Source of the DNA: Nostoc sp. FACHB-280
Lineage (GTDB): Bacteria > Cyanobacteriota > Cyanobacteriia > Cyanobacteriales > Nostocaceae
Direction of reading: 5' to 3'
DNA length: 64,000 nt
NCBI RefSeq assembly: GCF_014697615.1
Contig: NZ_JACJSD010000006.1
Coordinates: 124,001 to 188,000, forward strand
In this document: piece by piece, positions 47,901 to 55,519 of the stretch
How the letters are laid out: each line of letters begins with the position of its first letter
Position numbering within the stretch: the stretch's first letter is position 1
The notes under the pieces: generated by a model
Told to the model about the DNA's origin: nothing
The model's input: the letters and a program-made list of their open reading frames with translations, nothing else
The model's database searches: none
Translations under genes and position numbers: made by a program

Positions 47901-48711
47901 TACTTTAATATTAATTGCAGCTTCTGGTATAGTTGCTTGGCAACAACAACAGCAAAACCAGTTAGCGCAACTCATCCGCTATAGTTCATTTAATATTATT
48001 ACCCCAGATATTGCCAAAACAACATTAAATAGTCTATCTGCATTGTTGAATAATGCTCATAAACATCAACAAGCTGGGGATATTAATCAAGCATTGGATG
48101 ATTATCGGCAGATTTGGCGTATTACTTTGAATTTACAAGAAAAAATTAGCCAAGAACCACAAAAGTTTGCGAATATTTTCAAGCACAAAAATACACTACA
48201 ACAAGCATCACAACAAGCTGAAAAATCTTTGGCAGAAATCATTAAAATAACTCGACTTGCGGCTTTAGAAGCGGAACTCCAACAAGGTAAATTTGGCGAT
48301 TTAGTTGATACTGATTTTGCCAAGTTAGAAAATCAATATACAGGCGCACTCAAAACATCTTATGCAATTTTGATGCGCGAACAAGGTGCGAAAGCTGATG
48401 TCAATAATGATGGTTATCTCACCGAAGGAGAAGAAAAATTTCTACCTTGTGAAACTCTCAAAGATATTGAAACCTTGTGGCGCAAATATACAGAAAATCG
48501 GTGTAATTGGACAGATAAATCTACTTGTAGAGAATTACAAGGACAAAACCTCACAATTAAGCTATCATTTCCGCCCAGTGCTTATCTTTTAAAACGGCGC
48601 TGGGAAGAGTGTCAAGTGATAGCAGAAGGCAGTGGTTCGACTGCGCTCACCAACCAAAGGCAGAGGGCAGGAGGTAAAAGTTTTACTATGCTTGGTATTG
48701 GTGTTTTTTAA
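44944..48711 (+). CDS. Caspase (C14)-nSTAND1 ATPase-TM-EF-hand protein
   Basis: A 1255-aa signal-transduction protease. Residues 1-260 are a caspase-like domain with the dyad His97 (FYFCGHGML) and Cys148 ([10 protein letters not shown]). Residues 280-510 form a second region in which VVLDC (Cys412) and [19 protein letters not shown] echo a degenerate caspase fold. The nSTAND1 ATPase follows: [21 protein letters not shown], P-loop GASGSGKS at 559-566, [11 protein letters not shown] (Walker B), then [24 protein letters not shown]. One membrane helix is near 978-1000. Where homologues usually carry WD40 repeats there is a helical stretch and an EF-hand loop, [12 protein letters not shown] (1152-1163), predicting Ca2+ binding. 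Residues from ~1227 on are encoded by a dispersed repeat. The last gene of the sigma-DUF1822 group. Confidence 0.9.
   Translation: [1255 protein letters not shown]
48634..48674. repeat. Dispersed repeat inside the caspase-gene 3' end
   Basis: GGTTCGACTGCGCTCACCAACC (48634-48655) followed by GGCAGAGGGCAGGAGG. The inverted, 21/22-identical phrase lies at 56574-56595, flanked likewise by GCCTCCTGC. Here the element is translated in frame into the final residues ([16 protein letters not shown]). Confidence 0.7.
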
Positions 48712-48873
48712 ATATCCTTACCTATGCTTCTCCTTTGCGTCTCTGCGTCTTTGCGTGAGACAAAAAAATATTTATGCAAGAGGTCTACTGAATTAGTATT
48801 CTAGTCATTGGAATAAATTTAAAATCTTCAAACTACATCCCTTTGTGAGTGCAGTCAATCTAAAATTGTTTGA

Positions 48874-50625
48874 CTAACGCAACAATTCCTCGACTTGATG
48901 CTGACTCCACAAAATTCTATACAAGCCTTCTTGCTGCACTAAGTCTACATGATTGCCGGCTTGGACAATTTTACCTTTATCCATGACTAAAATTCGGTCT
49001 GCGGCGGCGGCTGCTGATAGTTGGTGGGTGATAAAAATTACCGTTTTGCGGCTAGTTCCACTAGAAAGATTTTTGAGAATTTTGGCAGCCGTTTGATTAT
49101 CAACGCTAGATAAAGCATCATCCAAAATTAAAACTGGTGCATCAACTAACATAGCTCTAGCTAAGGCTGTGCGTTGTCTTTGTCCGCCAGATAAGGTAAT
49201 ACCGCGTTCACCAACTAGAGTTTCGTATTGTTGGGGGAAATTCAGAATTTCGGGATGAATCTGAGACATCACCGCCACAGATTCGACATCTTGTTGTTCC
49301 CGTCTTGGGTCAGCGTAACGGATATTATTTTTGATGGTGGTGCTGAATAAAAAACTATCTTGGGGAACATAAGCGATCGCACTCCGCAAATCGGATAATG
49401 CAATTTTGGTAATATCTACCCCATCTAAAAATAACTGTCCGGGAGCAATGTCTAACAACCGGGGTAAAGCATTGGCTAAAGTTGATTTCCCCGAACCAAT
49501 TGCGCCAACAATCGCCACAGTTTCTCCAGGCGCAATTGTAAAATTGACCTGATCTAAAGCTGGTGTTGTTGCTTCTGGATAAGTAAAGCTGAAGTTTTTG
49601 GCGCTAATTTCTCCCTTGACTTCTGCCACGGTTAAATTTACCACATCAGCCGTGTCTTGAATTTTGGGCGTGACGCTGAGAATCGATTCTAAGCGATCAA
49701 TACTGACTTCACCGCGTTGATAGGTGGTAATCGTAAAACCTAACAAAGCTGTGGGAAACACCAACCGTTCTACATAAATTAGCAGTGCTAAAAAATCACC
49801 AACTGCTAAAGTTCCACCAGAAATTCGAGTTGTTCCTAACCAAATAATAATTAAAGAACTGAGATTAGCTAAACCGCCAATTAAAGGAAACAAGACATTG
49901 CGGCTTTTGGCTAATTGTAAGTTAGCTCTTAATAGCTGTTGATTTTTTTTAGCAAAAGCTTGGCGCTCGTTTTCTTCTTGAGCGTAAATTTTAATTAAGG
50001 CAATGCCGCTAATGTCTTCTTGAATGAGTTCACTAATATCAGAGAGTTTTTCTTGGACTTCGGCTTGTTGTTTGCGGAGGCGATCGCTAAACAAATGTAC
50101 CAACACAAACATCATCGGATACACTGCCAAAGAATATAGCGTCATATCGGCACTAATCGCCAACATGACTGGCAGTGTCAAAGCATAAGCAAAAAAAGTA
50201 TTGGCTAAACTCAGTACGGCAAAACCCAACAAACGCCGAATATTTTCTACATCGCTAGTAGCACGATTAATCAAATCTCCGGCGGTATTGGTAGCAAAAT
50301 AAGCAGGTTCTAACTTGAGTAAATGTTCAAAAATCCGTTGTTTTAGGTCAAATTCTACCTGTCGTCCTACGCCAAATAGCCAGATTCGAGAAGCCATGCG
50401 GATTAACCACATTGCTGAACTCAACAAAACAATGATTACTACATAATGTATGAGTTGGTTCCAACTAAATTGGGTTGACAGTCTATCAACACAACCGCGA
50501 ATCAACCAAGGAATATAAACGCCCAAGCCATTGACAGACAACAAAGCAAAAATACCTAATGTTGCCTCTACCCAATGAGGACGCAGGTAAGCACCGAGTT
50601 TAGCTAGTCGTCGAGATTTTGCCAT
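48874..50625 (-). CDS. ABC exporter, fused permease-ATPase
   Basis: The 583-aa half-transporter has six membrane helices (about 15-310) and a nucleotide-binding domain with Walker A GAIGSGKST, Q-loop YVPQDSFLFSTT, signature LSGGQRQR, Walker B VLILDDALSS and H-loop FITHQ. Such type-I exporters work as dimers; lipid-like or drug substrates are common, but the substrate here is unknown. All motifs are intact. The gene is convergent with the caspase gene and has no obvious operon partner; the 225-aa membrane-protein gene is 278 nt upstream on the same strand. Confidence 0.92.
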   Translation of the reverse strand: MAKSRRLAKLGAYLRPHWVEATLGIFALLSVNGLGVYIPWLIRGCVDRLSTQFSWNQLIHYVVIIVLLSSAMWLIRMASRIWLFGVGRQVEFDLKQRIFEHLLKLEPAYFATNTAGDLINRATSDVENIRRLLGFAVLSLANTFFAYALTLPVMLAISADMTLYSLAVYPMMFVLVHLFSDRLRKQQAEVQEKLSDISELIQEDISGIALIKIYAQEENERQAFAKKNQQLLRANLQLAKSRNVLFPLIGGLANLSSLIIIWLGTTRISGGTLAVGDFLALLIYVERLVFPTALLGFTITTYQRGEVSIDRLESILSVTPKIQDTADVVNLTVAEVKGEISAKNFSFTYPEATTPALDQVNFTIAPGETVAIVGAIGSGKSTLANALPRLLDIAPGQLFLDGVDITKIALSDLRSAIAYVPQDSFLFSTTIKNNIRYADPRREQQDVESVAVMSQIHPEILNFPQQYETLVGERGITLSGGQRQRTALARAMLVDAPVLILDDALSSVDNQTAAKILKNLSSGTSRKTVIFITHQLSAAAAADRILVMDKGKIVQAGNHVDLVQQEGLYRILWSQHQVEELLR

Positions 50626-50902
50626 TACAGCAACTTTGCAACTCCATCATCCTAAAACAAACGGATCGTAGGTTTATATTTTATCTACAAAGAACTCAGG
50701 AGTGTGTCATCAGAATTCAGTAGAGAAAATTATCTGCTGAATTCTCATCCTAAATTGCAGTCAAAGATAGTATTAGTTTGGCGTGGGAGTAGCGATACTA
50801 TTTCTGATTGCCACTTAGGTTCAATGCTGAATTCAGGTTTCTTAAATAAGGCCAGCCACTAGGGGATAGCGTTGCGGCCTTGTTAATTTTACTTTTTTAA
50901 CC

Positions 50903-51580
50903 CTAGGACTGGCGACCACGTAAGAAAAAGTAAACTTGGTTAAGGTAACTTTCCCAAACTTGGGTAGTAAGTTGGAGTGTTTCCGCACTGGGGACAAAAT
51001 CCTCTAGTCGTAAACCCCGTTCTCGGATTTGTTGGGGATTTTGTAACAAGTAAGGCGGAATCTTGATATCCGCAGCGTTTAACGCGATCGCATTTACATC
51101 ACTAGTTGTTGCACTAGGATTTAATGCGACAAGTACTTCCGAACTAGTCGCCCCAGCTGGCAGATAATTTCTGACTAGTGCTTGATTTGTTAGAGTGGAA
51201 TTAACAGCTGTTGCCGCAATTGGTGATCTCACCAAAAAATAAGCGATCGCTGGCGTACTGGACAACAGCAAAATAATCAGCGATGCAGCTAGTAATGTTC
51301 CCCCTGGTTTTCCTATCCCACCATCCTTAATTTTTTGGGCGGCAAAAATCATCATTAACACTGATGCACCCAAGGGTTTGAGTGGAAATGAGATCACCCT
51401 CCACAAAGAAGCCACAGCTGGTTCATTGGGATTAATGAACGACAAAGCTAGGACAACCAAAACAATAACTAAAACCACCCGTCCGGCAAAAGTTCCTTGA
51501 GGATAGAACCTCTGGAACAAAGAATATACGATAGTGCCTACAAGCAGCCACAGTAGTACGCGGCTCAACAATATGAACAT
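50903..51580 (-). CDS. Membrane protein of unknown function
   Basis: The 225-aa protein has three or four hydrophobic segments in its first half (FILLSRVLLWLLVGTIVYSL; VVLVIVLVVLALSFI; GASVLMMIFAAQ; LLAASLIILLLSSTPAIAYFLV), then a soluble C-terminal ~100 residues (AIALNAADIKIPPYLLQNPQQIRERGLRLEDF) probably outside the membrane. No family is assigned. It is divergent from galE. A GAATTCAG/CTGAATTC inverted pair (50713-50744) lies beyond its stop, in the gap to the ABC gene's start. Confidence 0.65.
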   Translation of the reverse strand: MFILLSRVLLWLLVGTIVYSLFQRFYPQGTFAGRVVLVIVLVVLALSFINPNEPAVASLWRVISFPLKPLGASVLMMIFAAQKIKDGGIGKPGGTLLAASLIILLLSSTPAIAYFLVRSPIAATAVNSTLTNQALVRNYLPAGATSSEVLVALNPSATTSDVNAIALNAADIKIPPYLLQNPQQIRERGLRLEDFVPSAETLQLTTQVWESYLNQVYFFLRGRQS

Positions 51581-51856
51581 AGATTAACTCTCAAATTTTC
51601 TAGTGCGATCAGCCTAGGTTTGGAGCAAGATTGTGTATTTGACCGTCAAATTGTAATCGCACTTTTACTTGACTGCAAATATTACCAGCCTCACACCTAA
51701 AGACTACCGTCGTAGTGATTTTAGAGCAATTTTTTGACACTGCGTCTATTATTTATAATTTTCCAGGTGAGAAAAAATTTTTTCTGTCACCCTTACACCC
51801 TTACATCCCTACACCCATAATTAATTGAGGAATTGTCAACTCAGAGGGGAAAAACT

Positions 51857-52855
51857 ATGTCGCCGCAAAAACCCAGTATTTTAGTCACCGGGGGCGCAGG
51901 ATACATCGGTTCTCATACTGTACTGGCTCTCAAACAAGCAGGTTATGACGTGGTAATACTTGATAACCTTGTGTACGGTCATCGAGAGTTGGTAGAACAA
52001 GTTTTACAAGTAGAACTGGTAGTTGGTGATACCAACGATCGCCCTTTATTAGATGAATTATTTAAAACCCGTAATTTTGCGGCTGTGATGCACTTTTCTG
52101 CTTATGCTTACGTAGGCGAGTCCGTGACTGACCCCGCAAAATATTACCGTAACAATGTGGTCGGTACGCTGACTTTATTAGAAGCGATGCTGGCTGCATC
52201 CATTCACAAGTTCGTATTTTCTTCTACCTGCGCCACCTACGGAGTCCCAGAAGTCGTCCCAATTCCCGAAGACCATCCCCAAGACCCAATCAATCCTTAT
52301 GGGGCTACTAAGCTGATGGTAGAGCGGATTCTTGCTGATTTTGATGTTGCTTATAATTTAAAATCAGTCCGGTTCCGCTACTTTAATGCGGCTGGTGCAA
52401 ACCCTGATGGTTTACTAGGTGAAGACCACAATCCAGAAACTCATTTAATTCCTTTGATATTATTGACAGCTTTGGGTAAGCGGGAATCTATCTCAATTTT
52501 CGGCACAGATTACCCCACACCTGATGGTACTTGTATTCGTGATTATATTCATGTGAACGATTTAGCCGATGCCCATGTTTTAGGGCTGGAATATTTATTA
52601 GAGGGTGGCGATAGCGAAGTATTTAACTTGGGGAATGGTAATGGTTTTTCGGTGCGGGAAGTGATTGCGGCGGCTGAGTCGGTGACTGGCTTATCAATTC
52701 CCGTCCAAGAATGCGATCGCCGTCCCGGTGATCCACCTGTTTTAATTGGTAGTAGTGAAAAAGCTAGAAAAATCCTTGGCTGGCGATCGCAATATCCAGC
52801 TATCCAAGATATTGTCACTCATGCTTGGCAGTGGCATCAAAAGCGACACAAATAG
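51857..52855 (+). CDS. galE: UDP-glucose 4-epimerase GalE
   Basis: The 332-aa enzyme interconverts UDP-glucose and UDP-galactose. The Rossmann NAD site GGAGYIGSH, the Ser-Tyr-x3-Lys active site (FSSTCATYG; NPYGATKLMVE) and substrate residues (RYFNAAGANPDG, GTDYPTPDGTCIRDYIHVNDLADAHV, RRPGDPP) are all present. ATG 51857 follows AGAGGGG at a good spacing, preferable to an upstream TTG at 51833. It supplies UDP-galactose for polysaccharides, which fits the sugar-transferase gene at 36238 but is not linked to it here. Confidence 0.95.
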   Translation: MSPQKPSILVTGGAGYIGSHTVLALKQAGYDVVILDNLVYGHRELVEQVLQVELVVGDTNDRPLLDELFKTRNFAAVMHFSAYAYVGESVTDPAKYYRNNVVGTLTLLEAMLAASIHKFVFSSTCATYGVPEVVPIPEDHPQDPINPYGATKLMVERILADFDVAYNLKSVRFRYFNAAGANPDGLLGEDHNPETHLIPLILLTALGKRESISIFGTDYPTPDGTCIRDYIHVNDLADAHVLGLEYLLEGGDSEVFNLGNGNGFSVREVIAAAESVTGLSIPVQECDRRPGDPPVLIGSSEKARKILGWRSQYPAIQDIVTHAWQWHQKRHK

Positions 52856-52910
52856 AAGTGTGAAGTATGAAGTGTGAAGTAGGAAATTTTTCTGTTCACT
52901 CTTCATACTT

Positions 52911-53000
52911 AGGACTTACGCAAAAACCCTCTCGAACCCTCTTATCTTCGTGTCCTTTGCGCCTTTGCGGTTCGTTTTTTCATGATTCTGCGTAAGTCCT
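52911..53000. repeat. 90-bp MITE-like element with 12-bp inverted ends
   Basis: AGGACTTACGCA (52911-52922) and TGCGTAAGTCCT (52989-53000) are perfect terminal inverted repeats around CTTCGTGTCCTTTGCGCCTTTGCGGTTCG. The interior Tgcg-type phrase recurs at 43402-43432 and 48727-48760. The ends recur singly at 8160 and 38099. It codes for nothing and lies downstream of galE. Confidence 0.75.
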
Positions 53001-53049
53001 GATACTTTATCGTTTACTTCTGAGAAAAATGAAATTTCAGTCAAAAGAT

Positions 53050-53262
53050 TTAGCCTTGATTCTGTCGTTTTTCTAATTGCTGTTGATGTAATTGGGGAAA
53101 GTTGTCTAAGTCTTCTATTGTTTGCGGAGCGGGAAAAATTTCACTGCTATTAGAGCTAAATCTGTCTAAATAAATCTGAAAAGCTGCTTCATCTTCTCGA
53201 TGTTCCAGGATATACCGACGGAGTTCACTACGAGTCATTGACATAAAATCGTATTTACTCAT
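53050..53262 (-). CDS. DUF6887 family small protein
   Basis: The 70-aa protein MSKYDFMSMTRSELRRYILEHR... AAFQIYLDRFSS ends Gln/Lys-rich; MTRSELRxYxLxHRxDxxAFxxYxDR is the DUF6887 pattern as I remember it. These are usually encoded right after a DUF6888 gene. Here that upstream partner is read at 53259-53432, overlapping the start as ATGA, but carries a nonsense codon. An ATG four codons upstream (53274) lies inside the partner's reading frame and is less likely. Function unknown; the pairing resembles toxin-antitoxin-type two-gene units. Confidence 0.75.
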   Translation of the reverse strand: MSKYDFMSMTRSELRRYILEHREDEAAFQIYLDRFSSNSSEIFPAPQTIEDLDNFPQLHQQQLEKRQNQG

Positions 53263-53432
53263 AAATATCTCCATTTTCCATTGGGATAAATGATGATTTC
53301 TGTTTCTTCACCAGCTAGAAAGACAACATTTTTTGTTCATTCATCTATACGTATCATGTGTATTGGTAAATACATTTTAGTTATCCAATAGCTCAGAATG
53401 AAGCAAGTTTTTAACTGCTCAGAGGAAGGCAT
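53259..53432 (-). pseudogene. DUF6888 family gene with in-frame TGA
   Basis: A single minus-strand frame from ATG 53432 reads MPSSEQLKTCFILSYWITKM, then YLPIHMIRIDE, TGA (53337-53339), TKNVVFLAGEETEIIIYPNGKWRYL and stop, overlapping the next gene's ATG. Both sides of the TGA match the DUF6888 family (PIxxIRIDExTKNxxxLAGEETEIxIYPNGKW), where Arg (CGA or CGN) sits at codon 32, so a single C-to-T change explains it. The gene is too short and interrupted to be picked by ordinary length cut-offs. A non-functional protein, or rare readthrough, is expected. Confidence 0.8.
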
Positions 53433-53451
53433 ACTTAAACTATTTTAGTAA

Positions 53452-54057
53452 TTAACTTCTTCTTGTCTGTTGCCAGAAAACTAGGAAAATCCCGACTAGT
53501 ACAAAACCGGGAATTGCGATCGCCCAAGGTGGTAAAGTTTTTGTAGTTTCCTGAGCTACAGCATCGCTGTTGGCATTATTAATATTGACTTTTTGAGAAT
53601 CTTGTGTATTACTTTGAGTACCAGCCGCGACGGTAACTTCAAACTTGAGGGTAAAGGGTTTGAAGTTAGCACCTTTTGCGGGTTTACCATTTAGCTGTAA
53701 TTGATAAAGTCCGGGTTTGGGGAAGGTGATTTCCGCTCCGGGAATACCTTGGAAGCGTTCGGCGGATACAGGTTTGAGGGATGGTTCGAGTAATGCTGGT
53801 TCGCTGGGGGTGTGGGGTTCGGCGTAGACTGCCAACTGACAATTACACTGAGCGAGGGGAATGGTTTGTCCACCTTTACGCGCCAGAGCAAACCAAGCTT
53901 GGGTAGGTTCGCCAGCGCGGGGGTTATCATTAGGTTCGAGATGGAGAGTCGCGCCGACATCTGCGGCTACTTGAACTTTATGGGCAAAGACGGGGTGAAT
54001 ATTAGTAATTGCGATCGCTACACAGAACAGCAATAATGCGGATTTTAATTTTTTCAT
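53452..54057 (-). CDS. Periplasmic membrane-anchored protein beside SafE-like gene
   Basis: About 201 aa. A signal peptide (MKKLKSALLLFCVAIAI..., cleavage near VFA) leads to an Ig-like soluble domain of about 120 residues (HKVQVAADVGATLHLEPNDNPRAGEPTQAWFAL; CNCQLAVY; KPGLYQLQLNGKP) and a C-terminal transmembrane helix (AIAIPGFVLVGIFLVFWQQ). The CNC and His-rich start of the mature chain could bind metal, but this is only suggestive. Start ATG 54057 is used; the longer frame begins 12 codons earlier. It is transcribed after the SafE-like gene 126 nt upstream, and the two may form a unit for metal or redox traffic across the membrane. Confidence 0.7.
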   Translation of the reverse strand: MKKLKSALLLFCVAIAITNIHPVFAHKVQVAADVGATLHLEPNDNPRAGEPTQAWFALARKGGQTIPLAQCNCQLAVYAEPHTPSEPALLEPSLKPVSAERFQGIPGAEITFPKPGLYQLQLNGKPAKGANFKPFTLKFEVTVAAGTQSNTQDSQKVNINNANSDAVAQETTKTLPPWAIAIPGFVLVGIFLVFWQQTRRS

Positions 54058-54182
54058 ACTTGGAAAATAATTTATGCTCACCAAATAAGGCAAAAGTTAA
54101 AAGGCAAAATAAAGAAAAATAAAAATGCTCGTAAGCCTCTAAATTTATGGAGATTATCTTTTTACTTTTTACTTTTTACTTC

Positions 54183-55400
54183 TTACGTCTTAACCTGCTC
54201 ACCTGCTTTTAACCAACGCAACAGCAATACCCCAAGAGTAGCTATAACTAGTAACATTGTTGCCAACTTATTACCCCCATTTGATTCTAGAGAACCTAGG
54301 TAATGGGAACCTATCACCACTGCATGAAAGGTACTCAAGATTAAAGCCGGCACAGTTAAGAGATGAATCTGTCGCCAAAGTTTACCCCAAGATTTTTGCA
54401 ACGATTCCCAACTAGTTAAAGCAGCAGGAGTCATTAAGATCAATGCTACAGCACCCGCAGCCATCCCCCAGCGAAATTCTCTAGGAAAAAACCAAAAAGC
54501 GGCAAAATTCCATTGCAGAGAATGTTCAATGTTATGGGTGGTGTGGACTAAAGACAGCACAAAAGCACCCACACCCAAAGCCCGCCGATAACGCATAGGT
54601 GCAGCCCAGAAATTACTAATTGGGCGAGCAATTAAAGCCAACATCAAACAAAATAAGGCGGCGTGTCCGGTGTAGTCTACCATTGTGTCGCCAGTCCGCA
54701 ATAAAGTAATTGCGCCAATAATTAGTGTTACCCAACCGCCTAAGCGAAATAATTGACTGCGCCGATCTTTACTAATTAACGAAGTAGAAACACCAACCCC
54801 CAGCATCGTGGGTAAAGTTCCTAAACCAAAAGCTAACATTGTGGCTGCACCCTTCCAGAGGTTGCTGGTTTCTGCGGCTTTAATTTGAGCCGCATACAAG
54901 AAACCACAAGGCATTAAACCCCAAGTCATTCCCAAAAATATGGGTGTCCACCATTTGGTTTGGTAGGAAAGTTTGACCATGCCTGCACTCAGGCGATCGT
55001 GTAAATTATTTTTTAATAAAGGGTGTAATACCGGAATATGGGGCAACCAATTTGGTTTAATTTGTCCTAAGCCAAACCAAATCAGCATAATTCCCGTAAT
55101 CATCGCCATCCAACGGCGAAATTCACTACCAATTCCTGCGAGTTGTCCACCTTCAAACAATACCGAACCGACAGCCCCAATTCCTGCACCCACCAGGGCA
55201 TAGCTGAACATTCTGCCGAGGTTTAGTAAAAAGTGAAATATTAATTGCTGTTGCCAAGTAGATGAACGTTCTGAGGTCGATTTCTGCCCATTTTGCTTAC
55301 TTGACAGCGAAAACGCCACTGTTAAAGGGCCACACATCCCGAAGCAATGCCCAAAACTGCCGAGAAATCCCAGGATGGCGATGAGCGATAAATCTAACAT
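54183..55400 (-). CDS. SafE/DsbD-like membrane protein fused to a ferric-reductase-like domain
   Basis: The 405-aa protein has two parts. Residues 1-240 are the UreH/DsbD_2-like six-helix unit: GFLGSFGHCFGMCGPLTVAF, LGMTWGLMPCGFLYAAQ and GLGTLPTMLGVG, with the paired GHCxGMCGP and MPCG motifs of thiol-redox or metal-traffic proteins. Residues 250-400 hold five further helices with spaced His (LVHTTHNIEHS; WRQIHLLTVPALILSTFHAVVIG), resembling ferric-reductase or MsrQ-type heme-binding domains. The combination suggests transmembrane electron delivery, perhaps to a metal or thiol; this is inference. The periplasmic 201-aa protein gene follows. Confidence 0.78.
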   Translation of the reverse strand: MLDLSLIAILGFLGSFGHCFGMCGPLTVAFSLSSKQNGQKSTSERSSTWQQQLIFHFLLNLGRMFSYALVGAGIGAVGSVLFEGGQLAGIGSEFRRWMAMITGIMLIWFGLGQIKPNWLPHIPVLHPLLKNNLHDRLSAGMVKLSYQTKWWTPIFLGMTWGLMPCGFLYAAQIKAAETSNLWKGAATMLAFGLGTLPTMLGVGVSTSLISKDRRSQLFRLGGWVTLIIGAITLLRTGDTMVDYTGHAALFCLMLALIARPISNFWAAPMRYRRALGVGAFVLSLVHTTHNIEHSLQWNFAAFWFFPREFRWGMAAGAVALILMTPAALTSWESLQKSWGKLWRQIHLLTVPALILSTFHAVVIGSHYLGSLESNGGNKLATMLLVIATLGVLLLRWLKAGEQVKT

Positions 55401-55519
55401 ATCCAGCCTTCAGCACTGCCCAAACAAGGAACAATAGGTTAAATTTTTGCCTCTGTCAACAGACAAGTCGTCAAACTTGAGTTTGCGCTACTCTAGGTCT
55501 GGAAAGCAAGGTTCAATGT

